A DNA stretch of 6,517 nucleotides from Panacagrimonas sp. Its GTDB lineage: Bacteria > Pseudomonadota > Gammaproteobacteria > Nevskiales > Nevskiaceae. Below are positions 1 through 5,315 of the stretch, piece by piece. Below the pieces are notes generated by a model, which had not been told where the DNA came from, ran no database searches, and saw only the letters and a list, made by a program, of their open reading frames with translations. Numbering within the stretch: the stretch's first letter is position 1; each line of letters begins with the position of its first letter. The translations under genes were made by a program, and so were the position numbers. The stretch covers positions 1 to 6,517 of the forward strand of contig JAJFJX010000464.1 of the NCBI GenBank assembly GCA_021773655.1, written 5' to 3'.

Positions 1-2889
1 GCCATCGAGCCACGCACGCACCGACGCGTTGAGGTTATTCGACTCCGCGTGCTCGTGCGCGCGTGTCGTGAGGTACAGCTGGTAATGCGCCTCGTTCTCG
101 GGCGCGGTCACGAGGAAGCCATCACTGACCTCCTGACGCAGCCGCGGCAGTGCAGAGTCAGCCTGCAAGGCAAGCGACAACGCCTGCTGGTGTAGCTCGT
201 TGCGACACGTCGTGCGCGTGTCACACCGCGCCTCGATGTGCATGTGCATGCACAGGTCGCGCGGGTTCCTGAAGCGCCACTCACCCTGCATCACACCCGA
301 TGCCGTGTGCAGCCCCGCACCCACCAGCCCGTACACTCGGTCGACGGACTCGTCGATCGACACACCCAAACCCATCACGCCCGTATAGACGATCGCATCG
401 TATGCACGCGTGCCACCCTCAAGATCTGCGAGGAACGCGGCCTGCTCGTCACCCCCCGCGCTGTCTGCCGTGAGCGTCAACACCCGCAGCTCGGAGCGCT
501 CACGCCGCAGCCGCGCCACGAGGTCCGCGCGCACCCCCAAACACCCCAACTCCTCCGCCGTGATCCCTGACAGGAGACGCCCGATCATCTCTGTGTGGGC
601 TGCGAACGTCGTGAACACCGCCACACGATCGCCCTCGATGAGCGCAGCGAGCAGATCATTGAGCAGCGCGTCCTGCGAAGGGTAGAAGAGCGCGCTGCGG
701 CCCGGGTCGACGTATGTGTTGTGCAAATGAAATTCGGCCAATGAACCGTGCTCAGGCAGCTCCAGCGCCCCACGCACCAGCTGCATCGTGACCGGGCCCA
801 AAGACGCATCCGCGCAGACGACCTGACGCGCGCAACGCATCACCGCGACGAGCTTTTGATACAACTCAGGCGAGCGCGTCCCGACGAGCTTCGAATAGAG
901 GGCACTGACGACCTCCTCTGATTCGTCAATGATCACCGCCCCGAAGCGCCGCGCGCGTGTGTGACCTACCACGTCGGTCACTTCCACCGTGGAGGCTCGG
1001 AGGTCGACGCGTTCGAGGCTGTTCACGCAGATCGAGAGCATCTCCGCATGCCCGACGTCGTCTAGATCAAGGTAACTGTCGAGGCCCAGGCGCCCAGCCG
1101 CCTGGTCCTGCAGCCGTTGGCGAGCGCTGATGTAGAGCACAGCCTCGCCGCGAACCCTGCAGCCATCGACCACCGACCTGATCAACCCCGTTTTGAACGT
1201 ACCCATCATCCCACTGAGCAGCAGCGCACGCGCCTCGCCCACGTCCTCAAGGTCGCGCGGCTCGAAGAAGCGCCGATGGATGACGTGCGCCCGAGCCCCA
1301 TTCTCCAGCGCTTCGACGATGTGAGGTGGCCAAGGACGCTGCGTGTCGCGTGGGCTTACCTCGGAGGACAGATCCTCCCCCCCACTTCCTCCCCCATAAG
1401 CGGGCTCGGGATGACGCTGATGGGGGAGAGAGTGGGGAGAGGGGAGGGGGCCATCGTCAGGGATGGGCCCAACTCGCGATTCTTTAGCCCTCGCGGGCTC
1501 GGCAGGGGGTTGGGCCCGGGCGGTCTCGGCCCCATTCGAAGCGGCCCTGCGGGGGGTTGGGCCCGGGCGATCCGGGTTGGGCCCAACTCGCGATTCCGTA
1601 GCTCTCGAGGGTTCGGCCGAGGGGTGGGTCCGGGCAGGCTCCCCCCCATTCGGGGGGGACAGACCTTCCCCCCCACTTCCTCCCCCATAAGCGGGCTCGG
1701 GATGACGCTGATGGGGGAGGAAGTGGGGAGAGGGGAGGGGGCCATCGTCAGGGATGGGCCCAACTCGCGATTCTTTAGCCCTCGCGGGCTCGGCAGGGGG
1801 TTGGGCCCGGGCGGTCTCGGCCCCATTCGGAGCGGCCCTGCGGGGGGTTGGGCCCGGGCGGTTTGGGGGCAGGTAGGGGTCGCGTTGACCATAGCGCAGG
1901 CCCGCCTCGAAGGCGTCGCGTGAGTTGCGGCGAGCGGCTCGGCCCGAGGCGCGCTCGATCACGTTCGAGCGCCACGTTGAAACGTGCTCATGCTCGAAGA
2001 TGCCGCACGCGACCCGGCGGCCGATGATGTGGCCCACGCGACGCGCCGCGTCGTGACGAGGGAGGTCGCCGAGAGCTGCGGCGATGTCACGCTCAGCCAA
2101 GAGTCGCAGGGCTCGCCGCCGCTCGTCGGACAGCTCGAAACAGGTCGGATCGAGGGAGATCGTCGACGAGGGTCGGGTACGGCGCGTGGGGCGCTTTGGC
2201 GGAGGGTCGTAGGGCGCGCACCCCTCGCGGGGATCTGAGGGCAGCGCACCTGCGTGCCAGATGTCATGTTGGTCGTGCCCCGTGCCGTCATCTGTGGAGC
2301 GGAGGAGGCGGCAACGGTCCTGTAGGGACCGACCGACGATCGCGGCGAGGTCATCGCCAGCTTGGTCATGGTCGGTGCGGATGACGACGGTGCAGCCGTC
2401 GGGGATGCGCTCGGCGAGCTCGCTCGTCCACGACCCCTTCACCAGGCCGATGATGGGCACATTCGTGGAGGCGTGGAGGCACCACGACAGCCAGTCGGAT
2501 TCGCCCTCAGCGAAGGCCACGACTGTGGGGGTAGTGATCCCGGCCAGCATGCCGCGCGCCGCGGCGTTCGCGAGGACCAGGCCTCGCACCGTCTCGGCTC
2601 CGAGGAGGCGGCGCGCCGCGTGTTTGTGACGGCGGATACACCGCAGTTCACCGTGGTGGTCGTACAACGCGAAGAGGGCACCGCCGCGGTGTCCGAGGAG
2701 CGCGTGCGAGCGCGCTCGGGGGAGGAATCTTACGAGGTCGTGCGCGGCGAGTTGCTCGACATGGCCGTGTCTAAATCCGCGCTCGACGAGGGCGCGTGGG
2801 GTGACCGAGGTCACCGGGCGTGCTGCGCGCCAGAGGGCGAAGATGTCGAGACGAGGGGGGTAGAGCGGGGCTGGTTGGCGGGGATGCAT
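1..2889 (-). CDS. Plasmid replication protein, Toprim-primase plus helicase (CyRepA1-like), partial: C-terminus off the left edge
   Basis: Read on the minus strand, this frame has no stop from 3126 to 1. I place the start at ATG 2889, giving 963 visible residues. Residues 15-110 resemble the region before Toprim in plasmid primases (ALW, then RALVERGF, then GLVLANAAARGML). The Toprim domain follows: AEGE (E128) and RTDHDQAG (D173, D175). Residues 342-510 are a repetitive Pro/Gly/Ala linker. The helicase core has Walker A SGMMGTFKTG (559-568), Walker B VIIDESEE (652-659), a CADASL motif (692-697), YDAIVYTGVMGLGVSID (830-846) as motif V, and MQGEWRFRNPRD (867-878) as an arginine-bearing motif VI. 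This order is that of cyanobacterial-type CyRepA1 / origin-binding replication proteins, which prime and unwind plasmid DNA; that role is inferred from the family. The ribosome binding site is weak (GGAA about 7 bases upstream). The rest of the C-terminus probably lies at 5902-6516. Confidence 0.88.
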   Translation of the reverse strand, partial: MHPRQPAPLYPPRLDIFALWRAARPVTSVTPRALVERGFRHGHVEQLAAHDLVRFLPRARSHALLGHRGGALFALYDHHGELRCIRRHKHAARRLLGAETVRGLVLANAAARGMLAGITTPTVVAFAEGESDWLSWCLHASTNVPIIGLVKGSWTSELAERIPDGCTVVIRTDHDQAGDDLAAIVGRSLQDRCRLLRSTDDGTGHDQHDIWHAGALPSDPREGCAPYDPPPKRPTRRTRPSSTISLDPTCFELSDERRRALRLLAERDIAAALGDLPRHDAARRVGHIIGRRVACGIFEHEHVSTWRSNVIERASGRAARRNSRDAFEAGLRYGQRDPYLPPNRPGPTPRRAAPNGAETARAQPPAEPARAKESRVGPIPDDGPLPSPHFLPHQRHPEPAYGGGSGGEGLSPPNGGEPARTHPSAEPSRATESRVGPNPDRPGPTPRRAASNGAETARAQPPAEPARAKESRVGPIPDDGPLPSPHSLPHQRHPEPAYGGGSGGEDLSSEVSPRDTQRPWPPHIVEALENGARAHVIHRRFFEPRDLEDVGEARALLLSGMMGTFKTGLIRSVVDGCRVRGEAVLYISARQRLQDQAAGRLGLDSYLDLDDVGHAEMLSICVNSLERVDLRASTVEVTDVVGHTRARRFGAVIIDESEEVVSALYSKLVGTRSPELYQKLVAVMRCARQVVCADASLGPVTMQLVRGALELPEHGSLAEFHLHNTYVDPGRSALFYPSQDALLNDLLAALIEGDRVAVFTTFAAHTEMIGRLLSGITAEELGCLGVRADLVARLRRERSELRVLTLTADSAGGDEQAAFLADLEGGTRAYDAIVYTGVMGLGVSIDESVDRVYGLVGAGLHTASGVMQGEWRFRNPRDLCMHMHIEARCDTRTTCRNELHQQALSLALQADSALPRLRQEVSDGFLVTAPENEAHYQLYLTTRAHEHAESNNLNASVRAWLDG
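1380..1437. repeat. Palindromic element inside the coding region, copy 2 (16 of 18 arm positions pair)
   Basis: This is the same element 291 bp away: the left arm at 1380-1397 is identical to that of the other copy. The right arm at 1420-1437 reads ATGGGGGAGAGAGTGGGG, which leaves two adjacent mismatches in the stem. It encodes residues ~485-504 of the replication protein. Confidence 0.82.
1671..1728. repeat. Palindromic element inside the coding region, copy 1 (perfect 18-bp arms)
   Basis: CCCCACTTCCTCCCCCAT at 1671-1688 is the exact reverse complement of ATGGGGGAGGAAGTGGGG at 1711-1728, with a 22-base loop. It encodes residues ~388-407 of the linker. It looks like a dispersed intergenic palindrome of GC-rich genomes that has become coding, comparable in kind to the palindromic elements known inside Rickettsia genes. 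That comparison is by structure only, not by sequence. Confidence 0.85.
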
Positions 2890-3186
2890 GTGTCGTTCCG
2901 AGCGGAGACGACGCAATCGAATGGGGATGAGGGTTTGGTAGGTTTGGCGGTTGACGCCGAATGGGTCTGCGACGAAGTATGTCGATACGCCCTCCGTCGT
3001 TCGAGGGCACCTCTCCCTCCGAGAGCGTCTTCGTCCGCAGCATTCGATCCTTTGGTTTTCCAGATCTTGGGGATCGTATTGTTGGGGGCGCTGTACGTTT
3101 TCGGGGCGCGGTCGCGCGGCTTGACCTTACATCGTCGAGGGGCTGACGCGAAGAAGCGTCGGGTGGGAGCATCAGCTGTCCCCTCC

Positions 3187-3267
3187 CTCGGGGGCTGGCT
3201 GGCTCGCCACCTCGCTGCGCTCGCTCGGCTCACCAGCCAGATCTACGTCTCCCACCCAGGCTTGGGT
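3187..3267 (+). repeat. Dispersed ~80-bp repeat element, copy A (with internal hairpin)
   Basis: This copy aligns with the reverse complement of 5186-5264, about 55 of 71 compared positions matching by eye, including an identical 19-base run CTCGCCACCTCGCTGCGCT. Inside it, CTGGCTGG (3195-3202) pairs perfectly with CCAGCCAG (3233-3240). A wider pair, GGGTGGGAG (3161-3169) with CTCCCACCC (3249-3257), encloses that hairpin. Some frames here translate to LARHLAALARL-like peptides, which reappear at copy B. That is a property of the repeat, not evidence of a gene. Confidence 0.78.
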
Positions 3268-3376
3268 GATCTCTTGCCTCCAACGTGCCCGCTGATGAGG
3301 GGGTCTGCTGTGTGCTGGAGGCCTCGGAGGCGTGTGCAACGTCTGCAGCCTGGGCCGCTTATGAAGGGAAAGAGTT

Positions 3377-3412
3377 GGGGGGATCTCCCCCCATCGCATC
3401 GCCGCGCGATGC
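3377..3412. repeat. Two adjacent short hairpins
   Basis: GGGGGG (3377-3382) pairs with CCCCCC (3387-3392) across the loop ATCT. Four bases on, GCATCG (3396-3401) pairs perfectly with CGATGC (3407-3412) across a 5-base loop. They lie in the gap downstream of the toxin gene and upstream of the replication gene. Their function is unknown; transcript-end protection or an origin structure are both possible. Confidence 0.5.
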
Positions 3413-3463
3413 TCGGGCAAGCGAGCTGGCAACCCCAGCGAGCTGCTCAAGCGAGGGCGTGAG

Positions 3464-3493
3464 CCGCAAAAGTGCACCCGTGCACCTTTGCGG
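3464..3493 (-). terminator. Strong hairpin directly downstream of the toxin gene (terminator-like, no T-tract)
   Basis: CCGCAAAAGTGCAC at 3464-3477 and GTGCACCTTTGCGG at 3480-3493 form 14-base arms with 13 pairs and a 2-base CC spacing at the tip. The hairpin begins 4 bases after the toxin stop codon. On the transcribed minus strand it is not followed by a U-rich run, so it is not a classical intrinsic terminator. It may be a run-down terminator, an mRNA-stabilising 3' hairpin, or a protein-binding palindrome. Confidence 0.55.
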
Positions 3494-3497
3494 GTTG

Positions 3498-3818
3498 TCA
3501 GAGCAGCGTCCAAGCCAGAGCATCTTGAATTTGCTTAAAAATATCGTCTGATACGCACCCAAGTCGCGGAGGCTGTAGCTGCTGCTTGGCAATGAAGCTG
3601 ACAGCGCTGCACAAAGCCCAGCGCGCTTGGGTCATGCCAGCCTGCCCAGCTGGGATGTGGACCTTCGCAGGGCTGTCCCTGGGCTCCTTCAGTAACAAAG
3701 GCACGACCAGGACTCCGGGCCAGGTCGAGTCGCTGTTGAGGAGGTTGTTCGAGACGATGATTCCGAAGGGAGGTCGACGGTCGGCCCAATCCACACGCCA
3801 GACAGCGCCTCGAATCAT
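3498..3818 (-). CDS. MazF/PemK-like toxin (type II toxin-antitoxin), 106 aa
   Basis: The protein starts MIRGAVWRVDW and then has PPFGIIVSNN and VLVVPLL. This is the usual order of MazF/PemK-family ribonucleases: an R-G-x-(V/I)-W-x-V start, a strand ending in V-S-N, and then the hydrophobic V-V-P strand. The C-terminal half (GMTQARWALCSAVSF, then LGCVSDDIFKQIQDAL) fits the last strands and helix. Family members cut RNA as free toxins and are neutralised by the antitoxin. The size of 106 residues is normal. The start overlaps the antitoxin stop as ATGA (3818-3815), preceded by a good ribosome binding site, so the two are translationally coupled. The usual R-P before the V-V-S-N strand is replaced by RRPPFG, so this is a divergent member. 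A CcdB-type SH3-fold toxin is the main alternative. Confidence 0.75.
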   Translation of the reverse strand: MIRGAVWRVDWADRRPPFGIIVSNNLLNSDSTWPGVLVVPLLLKEPRDSPAKVHIPAGQAGMTQARWALCSAVSFIAKQQLQPPRLGCVSDDIFKQIQDALAWTLL

Positions 3819-4066
3819 GCGTCTCCCTCCAGCTCATCGAAGAGATCGCTCAGCGACGCGCGACTGGCAGCGAGGAAAGCGACCGGCATCTCTTCGTGTG
3901 CTGGTCCGAGCTCGGCGCGCATCTGGTCGTTGAGTCGCTCTTGCTCAGCCCGGCCAACGGCGCGTTGGACCACAGCAGCCAACCACTCGGAGCTGCTCTG
4001 GCCAACATGAGCGGCGAGGCGCTCGACCTCTTCCATTAAAGGCTCGGGGAGTTGCACACTGACCAT
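3815..4066 (-). CDS. Ribbon-helix-helix antitoxin of the MazF-like toxin, 83 aa
   Basis: The N-terminus has a ribbon-helix-helix pattern: a short strand VSVQLP (2-7) that would contact DNA, a first helix LMEEVERLAAHVG (10-22) and, after SSS, a second helix EWLAAVVQRAV (27-37). The C-terminal half is rich in Glu, Asp and Gln (for example SLSDLFDELEGD near the end), the usual kind of flexible toxin-binding tail. In such systems the antitoxin holds the toxin inactive and represses its own operon. It is first in the operon and overlaps the toxin by 4 bases, the standard antitoxin-toxin order. ATG 4066 is the first possible start: an in-frame stop lies 27 bases upstream (4093-4091). The ribosome binding site is modest (GAGG, 5 bases before ATG). 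No single residue proves the family, but fold, size and position agree. Confidence 0.8.
   Translation of the reverse strand: MVSVQLPEPLMEEVERLAAHVGQSSSEWLAAVVQRAVGRAEQERLNDQMRAELGPAHEEMPVAFLAASRASLSDLFDELEGDA
3826..3830 (-). promoter_or_regulatory. Ribosome binding site of the toxin
   Basis: GGAGG (minus strand 3830-3826, within GGAGGGAG) lies 7 bases before the toxin ATG, inside the end of the antitoxin gene. It supports the ATG at 3818 and coupled translation. Confidence 0.7.
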
Positions 4067-4087
4067 CTCGGCCTCGCGTTGAGGGTC

Positions 4088-4116
4088 TATCTAGGCCTAC
4101 GAGTCGGGCCGCCCAA
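4088..4116 (-). promoter_or_regulatory. Promoter of the toxin-antitoxin operon
   Basis: On the minus strand, TTGGGC (4116-4111) and TAGATA (4093-4088) are separated by exactly 17 bases, a sigma-70-type arrangement. It would start transcription ~15 bases before the antitoxin ATG. Each box differs from consensus, so the call is moderate. Confidence 0.5.
4092..4099. promoter_or_regulatory. Candidate operator: perfect palindrome TAGGCCTA
   Basis: An 8-bp perfect palindrome overlaps the edge of the predicted -10 box of the antitoxin operon, within the 75-bp gap shared with the divergent TopoVI-A-like gene. RHH antitoxins bind short palindromes at such positions, so it could control both directions. 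An 8-mer palindrome can also arise by chance. Confidence 0.4.
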
Positions 4117-4128
4117 CCTTTATGAGCC

Positions 4129-4135
4129 GAGGAGG
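4129..4135 (+). promoter_or_regulatory. Ribosome binding site of the TopoVI-A-like gene; decides its start
   Basis: GAGGAGG ends 6 bases before ATG 4142, a near-ideal Shine-Dalgarno sequence. It favours this ATG over the in-frame ATG at 4052, which would overlap the antitoxin start and lacks such a site. Confidence 0.8.
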
Positions 4136-4141
4136 CCGCGG

Positions 4142-5056
4142 ATGCCAGCCTTGAAGGACGCCTTGCAGAGGCTCGAGATCTTGGAGTCCACTAAAGACTT
4201 CCGCGAGATGACTCGCACCGAACTCATCGAACACTTCGGCTCCAAGCGTTCAGGCCGCGTGGTCCTCGCCCGCCTGCTGCGCAGCGTCATCTGGCAAGCT
4301 CATGAACGCATCCGGGCTGGGACCGAAGACCCCATCTACGGCAACCTGAGAACCTTTTGGTACCAATTTGTTAAACCGGTCGTCGTTCATCTCCAAGGCG
4401 CCGACCGCACCCGCAGCGATCCTTACGGCCTGATGCTCGACGAGTTCGCCGACCTCGTCATGGAACATAGACTGCTAAAATACAAAGACTTCGACTTCAC
4501 AGACGAGAACTGGGAGAACCGTCGTCTGGGCACATCTCGCCCTCATGTCATGGTCGTGGCTGAGAAGCGCGGATGGGTCCGCTTCCTGCGCGACCTCCAC
4601 GCCGAGTGGGGCGTTTCAACCCTCGCCCTCGGCGGCGCTCCCAGCGCGCTGACCTCCGAGTACACCGCCGAGCACCTTCGCGGCCTTCTGCCTCCAGACA
4701 CCCCCCTGTGTCTTCTGGCCATCGTCGACTACGACCCGTCCGGCCACATCATCGCGGCTGCTTTCCAGAACCAGCTTGCGGCCTTCGGCTTTCCAGACAC
4801 TCGCCTCGAGCACCTCATCGACCCACGCCACTACAACCGCCGACAGCTCGACGTCTTCGGTTTTCCCGTCCCCCGTCCCAAGCAAACCAAAGCCCGCCAA
4901 TGGCTCGAGCGCACAGGGGGCATCGACCAGCGACCGCTCGGCTTGGAAGCTGAGTCTCTTCCCAGAGAGATCCTCCTCAAGCTCTTGCGCGTGCGCTTGC
5001 AGCCGATCCCGCCGCTCGATCCAGCGAACGCCCAGCCTCCCCCCTTGACCTCTTAG
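4142..5056 (+). CDS. Topoisomerase VI subunit A / Spo11-like protein, orphan ('Mini-A'-like), 304 aa
   Basis: Family members cut DNA through a tyrosine in a winged-helix domain, with metal bound by a Toprim domain. Both parts are visible. Residues 67-80 (GNLRTFWYQFVKPV) match the R-x-x-aromatic-Tyr motif, making Y74 the likely nucleophile. The Toprim domain has VVAEKRGW (E141) and AIVDYDPSG (D196, D198). The C-terminal part (K247-x-x-K, then GGID and LGLEAESLP at 267-274) follows the TopoVI-A pattern ending in GLE. At 304 residues it is shorter than cellular TopoVI-A (about 350-390). No TopoVI-B (GHKL ATPase) gene lies in the window, so it resembles the B-less Mini-A proteins described on mobile elements. 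It is not JetD of the Wadjet system, which has a different architecture and sits with JetABC. It is divergent from the toxin-antitoxin operon. Whether it cuts DNA, and for what purpose, is not shown by the sequence. Confidence 0.86.
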   Translation: MPALKDALQRLEILESTKDFREMTRTELIEHFGSKRSGRVVLARLLRSVIWQAHERIRAGTEDPIYGNLRTFWYQFVKPVVVHLQGADRTRSDPYGLMLDEFADLVMEHRLLKYKDFDFTDENWENRRLGTSRPHVMVVAEKRGWVRFLRDLHAEWGVSTLALGGAPSALTSEYTAEHLRGLLPPDTPLCLLAIVDYDPSGHIIAAAFQNQLAAFGFPDTRLEHLIDPRHYNRRQLDVFGFPVPRPKQTKARQWLERTGGIDQRPLGLEAESLPREILLKLLRVRLQPIPPLDPANAQPPPLTS

Positions 5057-5171
5057 CTACCCCGAGCGCCGAGCGAAGGAGGCTCAAGGGCGCCGCGACC
5101 GAGCGGCGAGCGAAGCGACCCCTTGAACCGACGCAGCGAGGCGCAATCTCCAGATTGGAGGTCAAGGGGGG
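5039..5171. repeat. Nested inverted repeats at and after the end of the TopoVI-A-like gene
   Basis: CCCCCCTTGACCTC (5039-5052, ending at the last codons) is a perfect 14-base inverted match to GAGGTCAAGGGGGG (5158-5171). Two further arms lie between: TCAAGGG (5083-5089) and CCCCTTGA (5119-5126). The four arms alternate in orientation and could form competing hairpins. Inside the last one, CAATCT (5144-5149) pairs with AGATTG (5152-5157) over a 2-base spacing. Possible roles are a transcription end, a replication-origin structure or a protein-binding array; there is no U-tract. Confidence 0.7.
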
Positions 5172-5185
5172 ACGCGGGCCTCTTA

Positions 5186-5264
5186 CGCAGGCTGGGTGGG
5201 AGCTGTGGACCTGGCCGACGAGCCGAGCAAGCGCAGCGAGGTGGCGAGACTGCCAGACCCCGGG
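5186..5264 (-). repeat. Dispersed ~80-bp repeat element, copy B (inverted relative to copy A)
   Basis: Its reverse complement matches 3187-3267 at roughly three quarters of positions, without gaps over the compared part. The best run is CTCGCCACCTCGCTGCGCT, and the trailing CTCCCACCCAG is also shared. Copies A and B point in opposite directions and bracket the toxin-antitoxin and TopoVI-A-like genes. No target-site duplication is evident outside them. Confidence 0.78.
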
Positions 5265-5287
5265 GGGGGGGAGGTGTGAGCACAACC

Positions 5288-5315
5288 GGGGGTGGGGGCG
5301 GGGGTGCACGTGGGG
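5288..5315 (+). other. G-quadruplex motif
   Basis: Four G-runs of 5, 5, 5 and 4 bases are separated by loops T, C and TGCACGT (1, 1 and 7 bases), meeting the standard G3+N1-7 rule. A further run of ten G lies just upstream at 5262-5271. This is the most G-tract-dense part of the plus strand and lies outside any gene. Confidence 0.75.

Larger units (their letters stand above)
1366..1862 (-). repeat. In-frame tandem duplication within the replication gene (period 291 bp) encoding the linker
   Basis: A ~205-bp block at 1366-1570 recurs at 1657-1861 with only a few differences (for example near 1373-1375, 1429-1430 and 1549). The offset is 291 bp, exactly 97 codons, so the frame is kept. Part of the block also occurs as a diverged third copy between them: the 19-mer starting at 1578 equals those starting at 1464 and 1755. 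In the minus-strand protein the segment ending in ESRVGP appears three times (residues ~351-378, 412-437, 448-474), and a PSPH...PEPAYGGGSGG segment twice. The repeats lie between the Toprim and helicase domains, where a flexible linker is tolerated. The near-identity of the two outer copies suggests recent duplication or gene conversion. Confidence 0.92.
2890..3497. other. 608-bp intergenic region upstream of the replication gene; candidate origin/control region
   Basis: This stretch separates the replication gene start from the toxin stop. I see no convincing gene. The replication frame stays open back to a TAA at 3129-3127 but offers no ATG or GTG there. Longer plus-strand frames here are antisense continuations or repeat-derived. 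The region holds the structured repeat copy A, two short hairpins at 3377-3412 and a strong hairpin at 3464-3493. It contains a somewhat AT-richer patch around 3045-3110. As the leader of the replication gene it is a reasonable place for the origin and rep promoter, but I found no clear iteron array, DnaA box or confident promoter. Confidence 0.45.

Noticed and set aside
1366..1862. CRISPR array suggested by regular repeats
   Set aside because: The units are ~205 bp with a 291-bp period, coding in frame, and without short repeat-spacer alternation or cas genes.
1117..1923. 268-codon plus-strand frame with Gly-rich repeats
   Set aside because: It is antisense to the replication gene linker. 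Its repeats are the same DNA duplication read on the other strand.
2771..3172. 133-codon minus-strand frame spanning the replication gene start
   Set aside because: It is in another frame, Pro/Arg/Ser-rich with no motif. It overlaps the Toprim protein's N-terminus and has no convincing ribosome binding site.
2362..3462. 366-codon plus-strand frame, the longest open frame with an ATG on that strand
   Set aside because: It lies mostly antisense to the replication gene, which has recognisable Toprim and helicase motifs. Its own translation has no motif, and its end runs through repeat copy A.
3464..3493. Xer/dif-type or integron attC recombination site
   Set aside because: The arms do not match the XerC/XerD consensus or attC core sites (RYYYAAC / GTTRRRY). 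It is only a hairpin.
4052..4141. Longer start (ATG 4052) for the TopoVI-A-like gene
   Set aside because: It would overlap the antitoxin start and its promoter. The extra 30 residues show no family likeness, and the strong ribosome binding site is at 4129-4135 for ATG 4142.
4142..5056. JetD of a Wadjet (JetABCD) defence system
   Set aside because: JetD is also TopoVI-A-related, but no JetA, JetB or JetC (MukBEF-like) genes are present. The motif spacing here is closer to TopoVI-A itself.
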